A DNA stretch of 64,000 nt from Promethearchaeota archaeon (GTDB lineage Archaea > Asgardarchaeota > Lokiarchaeia > Sigyniarchaeales > SOKP01): assembly GCA_030603385.1 (NCBI GenBank), contig JAUVXW010000001.1, forward strand, positions 62,001-126,000, in the 5' to 3' direction. Position 1 is the stretch's first letter. Every line of letters begins with the position of its first letter. The notes beneath the pieces are model-generated. The model did not search any database and was not told the DNA's origin. It worked only from the letters and a program-made list of their open reading frames with translations. This document shows positions 16,903-26,505 of the stretch, in pieces. Made by a program: the position numbers and the translations under genes.

Positions 16903-17004
16903 AAAATTAACACCTTATGAAATTCAATTGAAATCTTTATAATTTCGATTAAATATCTTTAGAACGAGATAATTTATAAAACTTTATTTTTTTAAGATAC
17001 TCCA

Positions 17005-18087
17005 TTACAAGATATAATACAATAAGCCCATTATCAAGGCACTAAAAATGGGATTTAGAATATTATCATCTATCTTATGATTTGAAACATCAATTATAAG
17101 GAATGTTATTGCTCCACTAAATGAGATTACTAAAATCTCAAATAATATTAACGAACTTTCAAATATCCACAAAGAAATGAATGCAATACCGAATGAAGTC
17201 AGAAATCCTGCGATATAACCAATAATAGTCTTTTCTGATGATTTAGGATAATGAATCTTTCCAAATTGAAGACCAAAAACAGATGCGGCACCATCCCCTA
17301 ACGTTGCAATCAGAGAAGCTGCTGCAAAAATACCAAACGGAAAAATAAAAATAGGGGCAAATGATAAAGCTAGTATTAATGGTTTAATATAATTATAATT
17401 TTCATTTCGCTTCATAGTCTTTCCTAATAGATTCAATACATTCTCAGGGATCAAATGGAATAAGTTATGATTTTCGAAAATAAATGATAATCTGATATAA
17501 TCTAATCCCCCTAAGATTAATATACCTGAATAACCAGCAGTTAAAATTAAAAAAAGACCAAACTGCTGGCCAGTAATTCTCCATACCTCATCAGCATTCC
17601 ATAGACCAGCCCATATATAAACAGCAAAAATCCACAGAAAAATAATAATTCCTGCTGGGAATAAATGTAAAGCTTTTCGGTGGATATCCGTTTTAATTTT
17701 ATGAGATCTTAAACTGTTTAGGTCGTCTTCTTGTTTATCAAACTTATTTAAAAAGCTCTTAATATTTCTCCTTTCCTTAATATCTGGATCATTCCTTAGT
17801 ACTACTCGGTGTTGATAAAAAAATATCAAGAAAATCAAAAAGGGTGTAATTATACAAATAAAAAACATGGATAGGATTTGAAACAACCTAAAATGTGGAT
17901 TACTTAAAGATAAATACAATGGATATATTAGTCCCGCGATAATCCATAAGAAGAAAGTCAAAATACAGTTTACAAAATTATGTTCCTTAGGAAATTTCTG
18001 ATTCAGTTTAATAGCATAGTAAAACAAGCCAAATCCGCTAAATATAAAGAGAATTGTTACTGGCAATAATACTATGTCATATACCAT
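17005..18087 (-). CDS. CTP-dependent polyprenol/diacylglycerol kinase-like membrane protein
   Basis: A 360-residue membrane protein with about ten hydrophobic segments. The cytoplasmic core matches the dolichol kinase/phytol kinase/CTP-transferase family: DIHRKALHLFPAG (~140), ATLGDGAASVFGLQFGK (~260) and SSEKTIIGYIAGF just after. The family phosphorylates lipid alcohols using CTP. In an archaeon, polyprenol or isoprenoid-lipid phosphorylation is the natural guess, but the substrate is not defined by the sequence. Confidence 0.8.
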   Translation of the reverse strand: MVYDIVLLPVTILFIFSGFGLFYYAIKLNQKFPKEHNFVNCILTFFLWIIAGLIYPLYLSLSNPHFRLFQILSMFFICIITPFLIFLIFFYQHRVVLRNDPDIKERRNIKSFLNKFDKQEDDLNSLRSHKIKTDIHRKALHLFPAGIIIFLWIFAVYIWAGLWNADEVWRITGQQFGLFLILTAGYSGILILGGLDYIRLSFIFENHNLFHLIPENVLNLLGKTMKRNENYNYIKPLILALSFAPIFIFPFGIFAAASLIATLGDGAASVFGLQFGKIHYPKSSEKTIIGYIAGFLTSFGIAFISLWIFESSLILFEILVISFSGAITFLIIDVSNHKIDDNILNPIFSALIMGLLYYIL

Positions 18088-18175
18088 GATATCTTTTAGT
18101 AAAATGCTATTTCAAAAATATCTTATGGAAAAATTATTTTCTAGAAGATATATAAAAAAAAATTAAATATTAATT

Positions 18176-19090
18176 CTAAATTATCTGAACTTCTTTTTTT
18201 AAGTGTTTTTGAATAAATACCCCAATTTTTTCAGTTGCTTTCTGACCTTCTGGCGCCCACGAAGCAAACATTTGAAACATATGAATCATATCTTCCCATA
18301 TATCTAAAATAACATCAACTCCAGCAGCTTTTGCTTTTTCTGCAATTCGAGTAGAGTCATTTAGCAAAATTTCTGCACTACCTACTTGTATTAACATAGG
18401 TGGTAATCCTTTGAGATCAGCATATAATGGTGATATAAAAGGATTCTTGGGATCATCCTCTCCGATATATAAAGAAGCCAAAAAGAAAAGATCACTTGCA
18501 CTCGCAAGTGGATCTACTTTTGCTTTTGTTATAATTGATTCTCCAGTCATAAGTAAATCTACCCATGGTGAAAGTATAATTGCTGCGGCAGGCAATGTGA
18601 TACCAGTGTCTCGTAATTTCAAAAGTGTTGCGAATGTTAAACCACCTCCAGCTGATTCACCTCCGATTATTACATTTTTAGGATTAATTCCCTCACTATC
18701 GATCAGCCACTTGTAAGCAGCAACAGCATCCTCTAAAGCTGCAGGATAAGGATTTTCAGGTGCTAGGCGGTAACCTAATAATAAAACTCGCGAATTTGAG
18801 ACCCGAGAAATCCTTGAACCAAACTCCTTATGTGTATTGATTGAACCCTGAACATAACCTCCCCCATGTAAATATAGGACAACAAATTCCTCTACAACTT
18901 CAGGGGTGCTTATCCATACGGCAGGGACACCGCTAACATCGACATTCTCAATTTTCACATCATTTGGAATTTGTAGCATAGCTTCTAATTGATCAAAACC
19001 AGCACGACCTTCTTCTACTCTTTTTTTCGTAGCAACTTCTCCTTGTTGCGATAACATTTTTATAAGTCTTTCCAGACCTTCACTAACCAT
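18176..19090 (-). CDS. alpha/beta hydrolase, hormone-sensitive-lipase family esterase
   Basis: A 304-residue enzyme with the HSL oxyanion-hole motif YLHGGGYVQGS (~90) and the nucleophile elbow GGESAGGG (~160). The Asp is probably near SAEILLNDSTR, and the His is in WEDMIHMFQMF (~275). It hydrolyses carboxyl esters, usually short to medium acyl chains. There is no signal peptide, so it is cytoplasmic. It is preceded by its own spacer and is not clearly in an operon. Confidence 0.9.
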   Translation of the reverse strand: MVSEGLERLIKMLSQQGEVATKKRVEEGRAGFDQLEAMLQIPNDVKIENVDVSGVPAVWISTPEVVEEFVVLYLHGGGYVQGSINTHKEFGSRISRVSNSRVLLLGYRLAPENPYPAALEDAVAAYKWLIDSEGINPKNVIIGGESAGGGLTFATLLKLRDTGITLPAAAIILSPWVDLLMTGESIITKAKVDPLASASDLFFLASLYIGEDDPKNPFISPLYADLKGLPPMLIQVGSAEILLNDSTRIAEKAKAAGVDVILDIWEDMIHMFQMFASWAPEGQKATEKIGVFIQKHLKKEVQII

Positions 19091-19199
19091 TTGAGATTTC
19101 CCTCTGTAAACTTTTTAATAATAGATTTTAGTAAAATAAGTAGTTTTTATGAGTAAAAAAATATATCTGAAAAAAATAATAAGAAAAAGGCTAGAAGAA

Positions 19200-19406
19200 T
19201 TAAATAATAAATTTGATAATTAGATAGAGTCCAATGGCTATTAATATTACAGAGACGATTATAATAATTGCCATTCCAGTTAGCTTTAGTTGATCAACCC
19301 ATACATCCCATTGGGTAATTACGAGGGATAGAAGAATGACACCAAAAGCTATCATGAATAGTCCAACCCCAATCAAAACTAAACTTGATTTCGTAGAATC
19401 TTTCAT
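19200..19406 (-). CDS. small two-helix membrane protein, 68 aa
   Basis: Two hydrophobic segments (about residues 9-30 and 42-66) joined by a short polar loop WDVWVDQLKLTG. The ATG is preceded by a GAGG-type site. No family is recognised. It lies between the esterase and the radical SAM/95-aa pair on the same strand. Confidence 0.6.
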   Translation of the reverse strand: MKDSTKSSLVLIGVGLFMIAFGVILLSLVITQWDVWVDQLKLTGMAIIIIVSVILIAIGLYLIIKFII

Positions 19407-19507
19407 AATTACTCACATCCTCTATTATTATTAGAAAAACAGAATAATAAAATTAATGAAAAAAATAACTAAAAATTAAAAAATATAATAATATAGATAA
19501 AAAAGAG

Positions 19508-19795
19508 TTATAATCCTAATAACAATATTTTATCGACTGCTTCATGCACTTTTTTTAAATTATCTTCTCCGAGAGCTTCATCAACCTTAACTTTAAGATT
19601 TAAAAGAGTTCCAACACCAGTTACTAACGTATTCTGTATAAAATTATTAAAAATACTCTTCTCTGCGTTCTTATTCTTGAATTCTTCGACTCTATCGAGC
19701 ATTATTTGTTCGTATTCTTTTGCAGTACTAGTTTTTAGCTCTACTAATTTGCGGATCTTCTTCCCATCTTTGTCTTCAATATATTCATCAGACAT
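19508..19795 (-). CDS. hypothetical protein coupled to the radical SAM lipid enzyme, 95 aa
   Basis: A soluble helical protein beginning MSDEYIEDKDGKKIRKLVEL, with a glycine-containing stretch NTLVTGVGTLLNLKVKVDEA and an amphipathic C-terminal helix. Its ATG follows directly after the stop codon of the radical SAM gene, so the two are translationally coupled. No family is recognised. The tight coupling suggests it assists the enzyme, for example at the membrane, but this is inference. Confidence 0.65.
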   Translation of the reverse strand: MSDEYIEDKDGKKIRKLVELKTSTAKEYEQIMLDRVEEFKNKNAEKSIFNNFIQNTLVTGVGTLLNLKVKVDEALGEDNLKKVHEAVDKILLLGL

Positions 19796-21535
19796 TTACG
19801 CATCACTCTCCTTTTTCATTCCACCGTTTCGGGCTACTTCTTGCTGTATTTCTTCAACTGTTTGGCCTGTAGTGGTATCAAATTCATTTCTAACTTTGGC
19901 AGTTATTTGTTTAGCAATTTGTTTTTCAATTTCAGGCCTGTGAATTGTATTCATAGTGCAGAAACTGACCTCTTTTACTGTGCCATCTGGCATTGCTACC
20001 CCGAAATGTACAATACATCTCTTCACTCTTTCAAGATCCATATTATATGCGTCTTGGAAATGCATTGAGCTGAGAAGAAGTGTACCGTAGCTAAATGAAC
20101 TTATGCTCTCCCAATCACCATTAATTAGCACTCTACTGAACATTTCCATTAATTTACCCGGCTTTTTTGCGTATTGCAGTATACCGAGTAGAAATCGTGC
20201 CCGAAGTTGTGTTTTATCAAGAAAATTTAAACCCTTGTCCAATGTTTCTCCAATTCCTTCCCCTAAGAGATCAGTAAATAATTTAATAGGTTTCTTCTCT
20301 TTATGCTTAATTTTTTCCCAAAATTTATTTGCGAAATCGATAATCTTCAGTGGGTCAAAATATTCCATTATTGGCATCATCTCGCCCGTATCGGGATCTA
20401 TTGCCATATATGAAGCGAAGCCACAGTCAGGATGGCACGTAAACTCGATTGGATCAACATCAGCAAGGTAAGCGATTATTCTACCCATTTCCACGATAGT
20501 GCTCAAAGGATACCATGCATTCTCCATGCTAATCCTTCCCCCTGTCTGTTCCTCTATTTTCTTAAGAATATCTGCGTTTGTAATTCTCAATTCCTCACGT
20601 TCTTCGAAGGCTATTCGGCCACAGAGCGAAACGGGCTGAAATGTTATGCCTCGTACTGTATCAATATTGTCAATAGCGTATTGGATGATGTTACCAACTT
20701 CAATATCTGTAACTCCACTTGCAATCGTTGCTACTAATACAATAGAATTGAGTCCTGCTTCACGGCAATTGTCAATAACTCTTTGCTTATACGGCATTAA
20801 ATTTTTAATCCCGCGAGTCTTCTCATATGTCGCATCGTTTATGCCATCGAATTGGAAGTATAATGTGTCTAAACCAGCTTCTTTCACCTTTTTAGTCCAC
20901 TCGAGGCCACCCTTTTTGGATTGAAAGCCATAACCATTTGTAGCTACAATAACTTCCATGAAACCATGATCCTTAGCCATTTTACAAATCTCAGGAAAAT
21001 CTTTTCTAACAGTTGGTTCTCCACCTGTGAACATGATAGCAATAGCCGGTATCGGTTTGCTCCTGAAATGTGTCATAATTCTATCAATTTCTTCTAAGGT
21101 TGGTTCCACAAGGTAACCACTCTGTAAAACATTAGCATAACAAAAGTTACAGTTAAAATTACAACGATTTGTAAGATCTATCAAGGCTAATGAACAAGTT
21201 GAAATGTGTTGTTCACACAATCCACAATTGTAAGGACAACCTCTTGGATCTTCACCAATACAATCAGGAGGATTAGATTCTCCATCCTTATCAAATTTCC
21301 AAATAATATTTCCATTTTCATCTTTGATAGCCCAATGAGTCCATTTATAATATTTTGCGGAACTGCTGATTTTATCCTTGAAATCCCCATGATCAGGACA
21401 GGTTTTTCTCATAAAAATTTGATCATCTTCTTCATAAACCTCAGCATCAATACGTTCTAAGCATTCTGGACAAACACTCTGAGTCTTTCTATAATATTTC
21501 TCGTTTATATAATCGGAATCGTTTAAATGGTACAT
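19796..21535 (-). CDS. radical SAM protein, tetraether lipid synthase (Tes)-like
   Basis: A 579-residue radical SAM enzyme. A zinc-ribbon-like N-terminus (SVCPECLERIDAEVYE) precedes PRGCPYNCGLCEQH and the SAM-cluster motif CNFNCNFCYAN (~125-135). Further matches are FTGGEPTVRKDFPEI, LDTLYFQFDGINDATYEKTR, and NIDTVRGITFQPVSLCGRI with the C-terminal CHPDCGFASYM. This order and spacing match the MJ0619/Tes family, which joins two archaeol chains carbon-to-carbon to make membrane-spanning tetraether lipids. The function here is by family resemblance. The 95-aa gene follows without a gap. Confidence 0.82.
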   Translation of the reverse strand: MYHLNDSDYINEKYYRKTQSVCPECLERIDAEVYEEDDQIFMRKTCPDHGDFKDKISSSAKYYKWTHWAIKDENGNIIWKFDKDGESNPPDCIGEDPRGCPYNCGLCEQHISTCSLALIDLTNRCNFNCNFCYANVLQSGYLVEPTLEEIDRIMTHFRSKPIPAIAIMFTGGEPTVRKDFPEICKMAKDHGFMEVIVATNGYGFQSKKGGLEWTKKVKEAGLDTLYFQFDGINDATYEKTRGIKNLMPYKQRVIDNCREAGLNSIVLVATIASGVTDIEVGNIIQYAIDNIDTVRGITFQPVSLCGRIAFEEREELRITNADILKKIEEQTGGRISMENAWYPLSTIVEMGRIIAYLADVDPIEFTCHPDCGFASYMAIDPDTGEMMPIMEYFDPLKIIDFANKFWEKIKHKEKKPIKLFTDLLGEGIGETLDKGLNFLDKTQLRARFLLGILQYAKKPGKLMEMFSRVLINGDWESISSFSYGTLLLSSMHFQDAYNMDLERVKRCIVHFGVAMPDGTVKEVSFCTMNTIHRPEIEKQIAKQITAKVRNEFDTTTGQTVEEIQQEVARNGGMKKESDA

Positions 21536-21892
21536 ATTATCACTTTTTCAAAAAAATTTTTATTTATTAAAATACTTATTTATACAAAAATAGTTGCGTT
21601 AATTTATAAACAATTTCAGATGATTCATATTATTACAAATAATATTAGTAAAGTTAGTAAAACCTATAGGAATCCCTTCTCCTTACTTCTACAATCATCC
21701 TATGCTATTTTAATATTTTGAAAAAGTTAAGACTCGTTTTTTCTCAATTTCTATATATGAAAGATAAGTATTTCTAAATTGTAATTTATGATTAGTTAAT
21801 TTTATAATATTACAAAATGAAATATTTGGAGATAATGTAGCGAAACTATTAGGATTATAAATTTATATGAAGATACTATCTTCATAAATGAA
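21536..21892. other. intergenic, promoter region of the Tes-like gene
   Basis: No coding frame is supported. The 5' flank of the minus-strand radical SAM gene contains A/T-rich TATA-like sequence around 21580-21595. The rest is AT-rich with no repeat or RNA structure recognised. Confidence 0.4.
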
Positions 21893-22696
21893 TCATTTAC
21901 CTTTAAAGTCAGGATTTCGCTTTTCAAAAAAAGCTTTCAAACCTTCTTGAAAATCTATAGTTCCCGCAGTTTTTACAATAAGTTCAGCCTCTCTGTCTAG
22001 ATGAGTTTCCAAATCATTAATATACGATTCTTTTAAAAGTTTTTTAGTGAAACCAAACGCGATTGGTGCTCCAAGGCTCAGTTCGATAGAAAGCTTTTTG
22101 ACTTCTTCCATAAATATTTCTGAGCTGACAACCTTATTCACCAAATTAAATTGTAAAGCTTCTTTGGCATTAAGTATTCTATGAAGAAAGAACATTTCAT
22201 TTGCTATACTTAATCCTACAAGTTTGGGAAGATGAAACGTAGAAGACGAATCTGGAGAGAGTCCTATCCGTGTGAAAGCGCAACCAAATCTTGCGTTTTC
22301 CGAGCTTATTCTAAAATCACAGGCAGTGGCGTATCCCAAACCTGCCCCAAAACAAGCACCATTTATCGCAGCAACAGTTAGTTGCTTCATGTTTTTGAGA
22401 ATTTTTATCCCCTTATGTAATCTACTTGCCATTTTAGCCATGAATTCATCAGGGACTTCTGCTTTTTGAAATTTGACCACATCTCCTCCAGCACAAAAAG
22501 TTTTTCCTCTTCCAGTAAGAATTAGGCATCTTACCTTTGGATTATCTGAAATTTCTATAAAAGCTGAAATTAGTTCATCAAGAAACTCAATATTGAATGC
22601 ATTTAATTGCTTAGGGCGATCGAAATATATAATTGCTGATTTATTTGATTCATCAATCTCTGCTTCTATTGATTTATAATTCGTCATAATGTTCAA
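21893..22696 (-). CDS. enoyl-CoA hydratase/isomerase family protein (isomerase-like)
   Basis: A 267-residue crotonase-fold protein with the oxyanion-hole segment GKTFCAGGDVVKF and the core GACFGAGLGYATACDFR. Neither hydratase glutamate is in place: the usual GCEL region reads GLGY, and the usual PE pair reads AFT. The stretch FTRIGLSPDSSSTFHL instead keeps an Asp at the position used by PaaG-type delta3-delta2 or ring-epoxide isomerases. It is therefore more likely an acyl-CoA isomerase than a hydratase. ATG starts at 22696 and 22687 are both possible. Confidence 0.85.
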   Translation of the reverse strand: MNIMTNYKSIEAEIDESNKSAIIYFDRPKQLNAFNIEFLDELISAFIEISDNPKVRCLILTGRGKTFCAGGDVVKFQKAEVPDEFMAKMASRLHKGIKILKNMKQLTVAAINGACFGAGLGYATACDFRISSENARFGCAFTRIGLSPDSSSTFHLPKLVGLSIANEMFFLHRILNAKEALQFNLVNKVVSSEIFMEEVKKLSIELSLGAPIAFGFTKKLLKESYINDLETHLDREAELIVKTAGTIDFQEGLKAFFEKRNPDFKGK

Positions 22697-22784
22697 AATT
22701 AATGAATAGATAATAAATTATTTATCAGGCTTTAAATGAAGTTTAAGAAATATGCTTGTTATTATTTCAAAAATTTTTAAAAAA

Positions 22785-24164
22785 TTACTTGAATTTTTCT
22801 TTCAATGATCTTGTTAATTTATCTAAATTTTTAGATAGTTTTAATTCAAAGGTTTGAACCTCGTTTAAATCCTTATACCTTTCTGGTAACTTCTTTATAT
22901 TTTCTCTATAGAACGCTTGGATATCATCAATTTCTGGTAATTTACGAATTAATTCTCCATTTTTCATGATTGGTTGTAATAATGGTGTTGAATCAGAGGG
23001 AGTAGACTCATCATCAAGAGCTAAGATATCCTCCTTAAACTTACCGTTTTTCTCAAATACCCTATAAACTTGCTTAATCCCAGGATAAGTTATTTTTTCT
23101 TCACTAATCTTTATTTTTGGAGTGTTGTTATATTCTATTAATTTGTAAACACCAGCAATGGTTGGGTCATCCCGTGAGGTTGCTAATTCTGTTCCTACTC
23201 CAAATGCATCGATTGGAGCATTTTGATCGATTATTTCTTTAATTTTATATTCATTGAGGTCAGAACTAGCGACAATTAGAACCTTTTCACACCCGATTTC
23301 ATCTAGAATTTTTCTAACTTTTATGGCATGATTAATTAGATCACCAGAATCTATTCTTACTCCTTTTATTTTATTTCCAAATTGAGCACATTTTTCAGCA
23401 CCCTTTTCAGTATCGTAGGTATCAATTAAAAGAATTGAATTCTCATCATAAATATCAAAGTATGTTTTAAAGCTATCTATCTCTTTATCAAATTTTTGAA
23501 CAAAACTATGAGCCATAGTACCGGTTGAGTTAATTCCTAATTCAATATCAGCAATTACATTACTTGTACCATTGAAACCTGCAATATAACTTGCTCTGGC
23601 GGCATAAACACCAGCAAGAGGACTATGAGATCTTCTTGTACCAAACTCGAGTAGGATCTTATCAAGTGCAATATTTCTAATTCTTGATGCTTTTGAAGCA
23701 ACTAGAGTTTGATAATTAATTACATTTAGTAAGTATGTTTCTGCTAACTGTGCATGAATGATTGGACCTTGAATTCTCATAATTGGCTCATTAGGGAAAA
23801 AATAGTTTCCTTCTTCCATTGACCATACGTTTAAATTAAATTTGAAATTAGGTAAATACTCGTCAAAAAAACTTGAATCAATTCTTTTGAAAACTGGTTT
23901 ATTTCTTAAAAAATCGATGGTTCGTTTTGTAAATCTAGCATTTAGTAAATAATAAATTGCTTGTTCTAAACCTGCAAAAATTAAATAATTACGGTTTTTA
24001 GGAAATTTTCTAATAAAGAGTTCAAAAGCAGCAATGTCATCTTCTTCCTTGATATTATTTTCGAGGTTATATTGAAAATATGCTGCTGTCATTGTGAGTT
24101 GATAGAAATCAGTACTCAAAATCATATTCTCATCATTTACATAACCAGAACTATAATTAGTCAT
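22785..24164 (-). CDS. pncB: nicotinate phosphoribosyltransferase
   Basis: A 459-residue enzyme. STDFYQLTMTAAYF at the N-terminus, EFGTRRSHSPLAGVYAARAS (~165), GTMAHSFVQKF (~215), KGVRIDSGDL (~270) and GVGTELATSRDDP (~325) are the family signatures. It converts nicotinate and PRPP to nicotinate mononucleotide in the Preiss-Handler NAD salvage route. Six kb away on the other strand is an NMN/NaMN adenylyltransferase, the next step of the pathway. Confidence 0.92.
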   Translation of the reverse strand: MTNYSSGYVNDENMILSTDFYQLTMTAAYFQYNLENNIKEEDDIAAFELFIRKFPKNRNYLIFAGLEQAIYYLLNARFTKRTIDFLRNKPVFKRIDSSFFDEYLPNFKFNLNVWSMEEGNYFFPNEPIMRIQGPIIHAQLAETYLLNVINYQTLVASKASRIRNIALDKILLEFGTRRSHSPLAGVYAARASYIAGFNGTSNVIADIELGINSTGTMAHSFVQKFDKEIDSFKTYFDIYDENSILLIDTYDTEKGAEKCAQFGNKIKGVRIDSGDLINHAIKVRKILDEIGCEKVLIVASSDLNEYKIKEIIDQNAPIDAFGVGTELATSRDDPTIAGVYKLIEYNNTPKIKISEEKITYPGIKQVYRVFEKNGKFKEDILALDDESTPSDSTPLLQPIMKNGELIRKLPEIDDIQAFYRENIKKLPERYKDLNEVQTFELKLSKNLDKLTRSLKEKFK

Positions 24165-24304
24165 TTTCTTTAGAGATTTTAACTTAGGTTTTTTAATTAA
24201 TTATTTTAATTCTATCAATTATAAACCTTTTTTCTGAAAAGAATATGATTAAAACTTAGAACAAAGAAAAAATTAAAGGTCTCTCAGTTAAAAACAATCT
24301 AGAA

Positions 24305-25192
24305 TTAATTCAATTTTTCAGAATTCAAATTAGTTAATTCTACACTAATATCCCATAAATGTTTAGCTAATTCTTTATCATAGGATGCTTTAACAGACTT
24401 TGCTTCCTTTCTTTTTTTAAAATATTTTCCGCTTACACCTTCAATATCAGGAGAAGAGGCACAATATATTGATGTTTTAGCACCTCTTTTTGGGCTTCTC
24501 ATAAACAAGCCTATAAATGGAAAGAAATATTTAACAAATTTTCTAAAGTTACGAACCATATTTGTTTTTACATATCCGGGATGAAGACAGTTAATGGTAA
24601 CCCTATTTCCATCAAATCTCTTCGCAAATTCATAGGTAAAAATAATGACTGCTAATTTAGATATGGCATATGCTTTTAATTGGCGGTAGTGCTTTTCCCC
24701 ATTAAGGTTATCAAAATCAATAGATTTAGCATGTATATTTGAAGTGACATTCACTATTCTTGCGGGTTTACCAGCTTTAAGTGAATCAAATAATAAATTA
24801 CATAACAAAAAAGGAGCCAAGAAATTGACAGCTAATGTAGTTTCAATTCCATCTTCGGCCAATATAAGTTTGCTAAGATTTAGACCAGCGTTATTAATAA
24901 GTACATGCAAATGTTGATATTTTTCTTTAAAATCTTTAACTAACTGATGGATTGCTTTTTGTGAAGATAAATCTGCTAACAATAAGTAAACTGATTCATT
25001 ATTGGATTTTCTCTTAATATCCTTCAATGCCTGTTCACCTCTTTCTTTGTTGCGGCATACCATAACAATAGTTGCTCCCATTTTTGCCAATCCAATAGCT
25101 GTAGCCTTGCCAATCCCAGAATTAGCACCAGTAATCATACAAATTTTTCCTTTCATAATAATATCAAATATGTGATTATTAAATTTAGCCAA
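24305..25192 (-). CDS. short-chain dehydrogenase/reductase (retinol-dehydrogenase-like)
   Basis: A 295-residue Rossmann enzyme: cofactor motif TGANSGIGKATA, VMVCRNKERG (Arg at the NADPH site), LLADLSS, LINNAGL and catalytic YAISKLA. The arrangement resembles retinol-dehydrogenase/WW-oxidoreductase-type SDRs. NADP(H) use is likely; the substrate is unknown. The TTG start at 25192 has an AGGGA site upstream; an internal ATG at 25156 just before the Rossmann fold is the alternative. Confidence 0.88.
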   Translation of the reverse strand: MAKFNNHIFDIIMKGKICMITGANSGIGKATAIGLAKMGATIVMVCRNKERGEQALKDIKRKSNNESVYLLLADLSSQKAIHQLVKDFKEKYQHLHVLINNAGLNLSKLILAEDGIETTLAVNFLAPFLLCNLLFDSLKAGKPARIVNVTSNIHAKSIDFDNLNGEKHYRQLKAYAISKLAVIIFTYEFAKRFDGNRVTINCLHPGYVKTNMVRNFRKFVKYFFPFIGLFMRSPKRGAKTSIYCASSPDIEGVSGKYFKKRKEAKSVKASYDKELAKHLWDISVELTNLNSEKLN

Positions 25193-25326
25193 AACAAATC
25201 CCTAAAGATGAGAACAATTAATATCCTAATTAAAAGTAAATTAGAGAAGGAGATAAAATTAATAAAATCTTTGAAGTACTTCAAAAATGCTGATAAAATG
25301 AGAAAACATTCTGTTAAACTCTTTTT

Positions 25327-26505
25327 TTAGAGCTTTTGAACTTTCCTAATATTTTTTACCAGTATTCCCCAGAAATTATCTTTATCAAGTTTACCATTTA
25401 TACTAAGCTTGTCGTTTACTTTTAATTTCTGATCATTCTGCAATTTTTCGCTAATTCTAATTTTTAATTTTTCAATGCCTACAATATCTTCCTCTCGAAA
25501 ATCACTTTTTCGATATACTCTTGGTCCTAACCTAACATCTTTTAATGTGATATGATAATAAATGGTAACATTTCCTTGAAAGTCTGATTGTCTTTCAACA
25601 ATATCTAATATTTCACCTTCATAAATAGTAATACTATTATTCAGGAATTTCATTAATACCGCACTATCAGAACTCTCATCTACTAATCTTCTTTTATCAC
25701 CACTTCTAGGTCGTTCCTCCCCTGTTCTAGCAGCTGAGAGTTTGATCGAATCGATAAGTTCTTCAAAGTTATCTGGTAATTTTGTTAAAGTCCAATCTGA
25801 AAGATTAAAATATTCTTCTTTCAATGAGAGAATAAATCCCACCCAAAAATGGCTACAAAAACCCATATTAGCGCCAGTTCTGCAATCACAATCTCTTTCC
25901 GGATCATTTATATTGGATGGTGTAATAGATAAATACGATTTAGTATCCCAGTTCCAACCTTTAAAGGAAATTTCAACTTCATGATTTTCAGGGTTAACTA
26001 TATTGATTTCAAAGATATTTTCTCTATCTTCCCCGTTTATTTTCTTTAAAGCTAGATTTATCTCTTTTGAAATAATTTCTAACTCATTGTTGTATAATAC
26101 TCGTTGATGTTCCTCTTCAGATAATGAATCTAAAATATATTCTAATAAATCACTTTTTTTCGAGTATCTTGAGCAATCTTCAAGATAGTATTCTTTACAA
26201 AGTGCTCTTAATTCTTTTACGTTCAATGATTGCAATAAATAAGTCAAATAAGCTTTATTATCAATTTTCCTTAGTTTATTTAATGAGGCTATAATCTCCT
26301 CGTCAGTCACCTCATCCTCAGAAATTAATCCTTTTTCCATTAAGATTTCCTTAACATTATCTTCCGAGAGATTTTGTAAAATAAAATCTATTAAATTTGG
26401 TTTAGATAAACTTGAATAACCCTTTAAATTGTTATCTTTACAGATTTCTTTTAATTCTTTTGAAGTAAACGAGTGTAATACTCTAGCTTTATCTAAATAA
26501 CTCAT
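25327..26505 (-). CDS. SAP-SAP-SWIM-OB domain protein, putative nucleic-acid binder
   Basis: A 392-residue protein. Residues ~10-45 (LHSFTSKELKEICKDNNLKG) and ~92-127 (LQSLNVKELRALCKEYYLED) are two SAP/Rho-N-like helical DNA- or RNA-binding repeats. DCDCRTGANMGFCSHFWVGF (~208-227) fits a SWIM zinc finger (CxC..CxH). The C-terminal ~110 residues (EGEILDIVERQSDF onward) have alternating strands suggestive of an OB fold, with INGKLDKDNFWGILVKNI at the end. No nuclease or helicase motif is seen. It is probably a chromosome- or RNA-associated factor. Confidence 0.65.
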   Translation of the reverse strand: MSYLDKARVLHSFTSKELKEICKDNNLKGYSSLSKPNLIDFILQNLSEDNVKEILMEKGLISEDEVTDEEIIASLNKLRKIDNKAYLTYLLQSLNVKELRALCKEYYLEDCSRYSKKSDLLEYILDSLSEEEHQRVLYNNELEIISKEINLALKKINGEDRENIFEINIVNPENHEVEISFKGWNWDTKSYLSITPSNINDPERDCDCRTGANMGFCSHFWVGFILSLKEEYFNLSDWTLTKLPDNFEELIDSIKLSAARTGEERPRSGDKRRLVDESSDSAVLMKFLNNSITIYEGEILDIVERQSDFQGNVTIYYHITLKDVRLGPRVYRKSDFREEDIVGIEKLKIRISEKLQNDQKLKVNDKLSINGKLDKDNFWGILVKNIRKVQKL

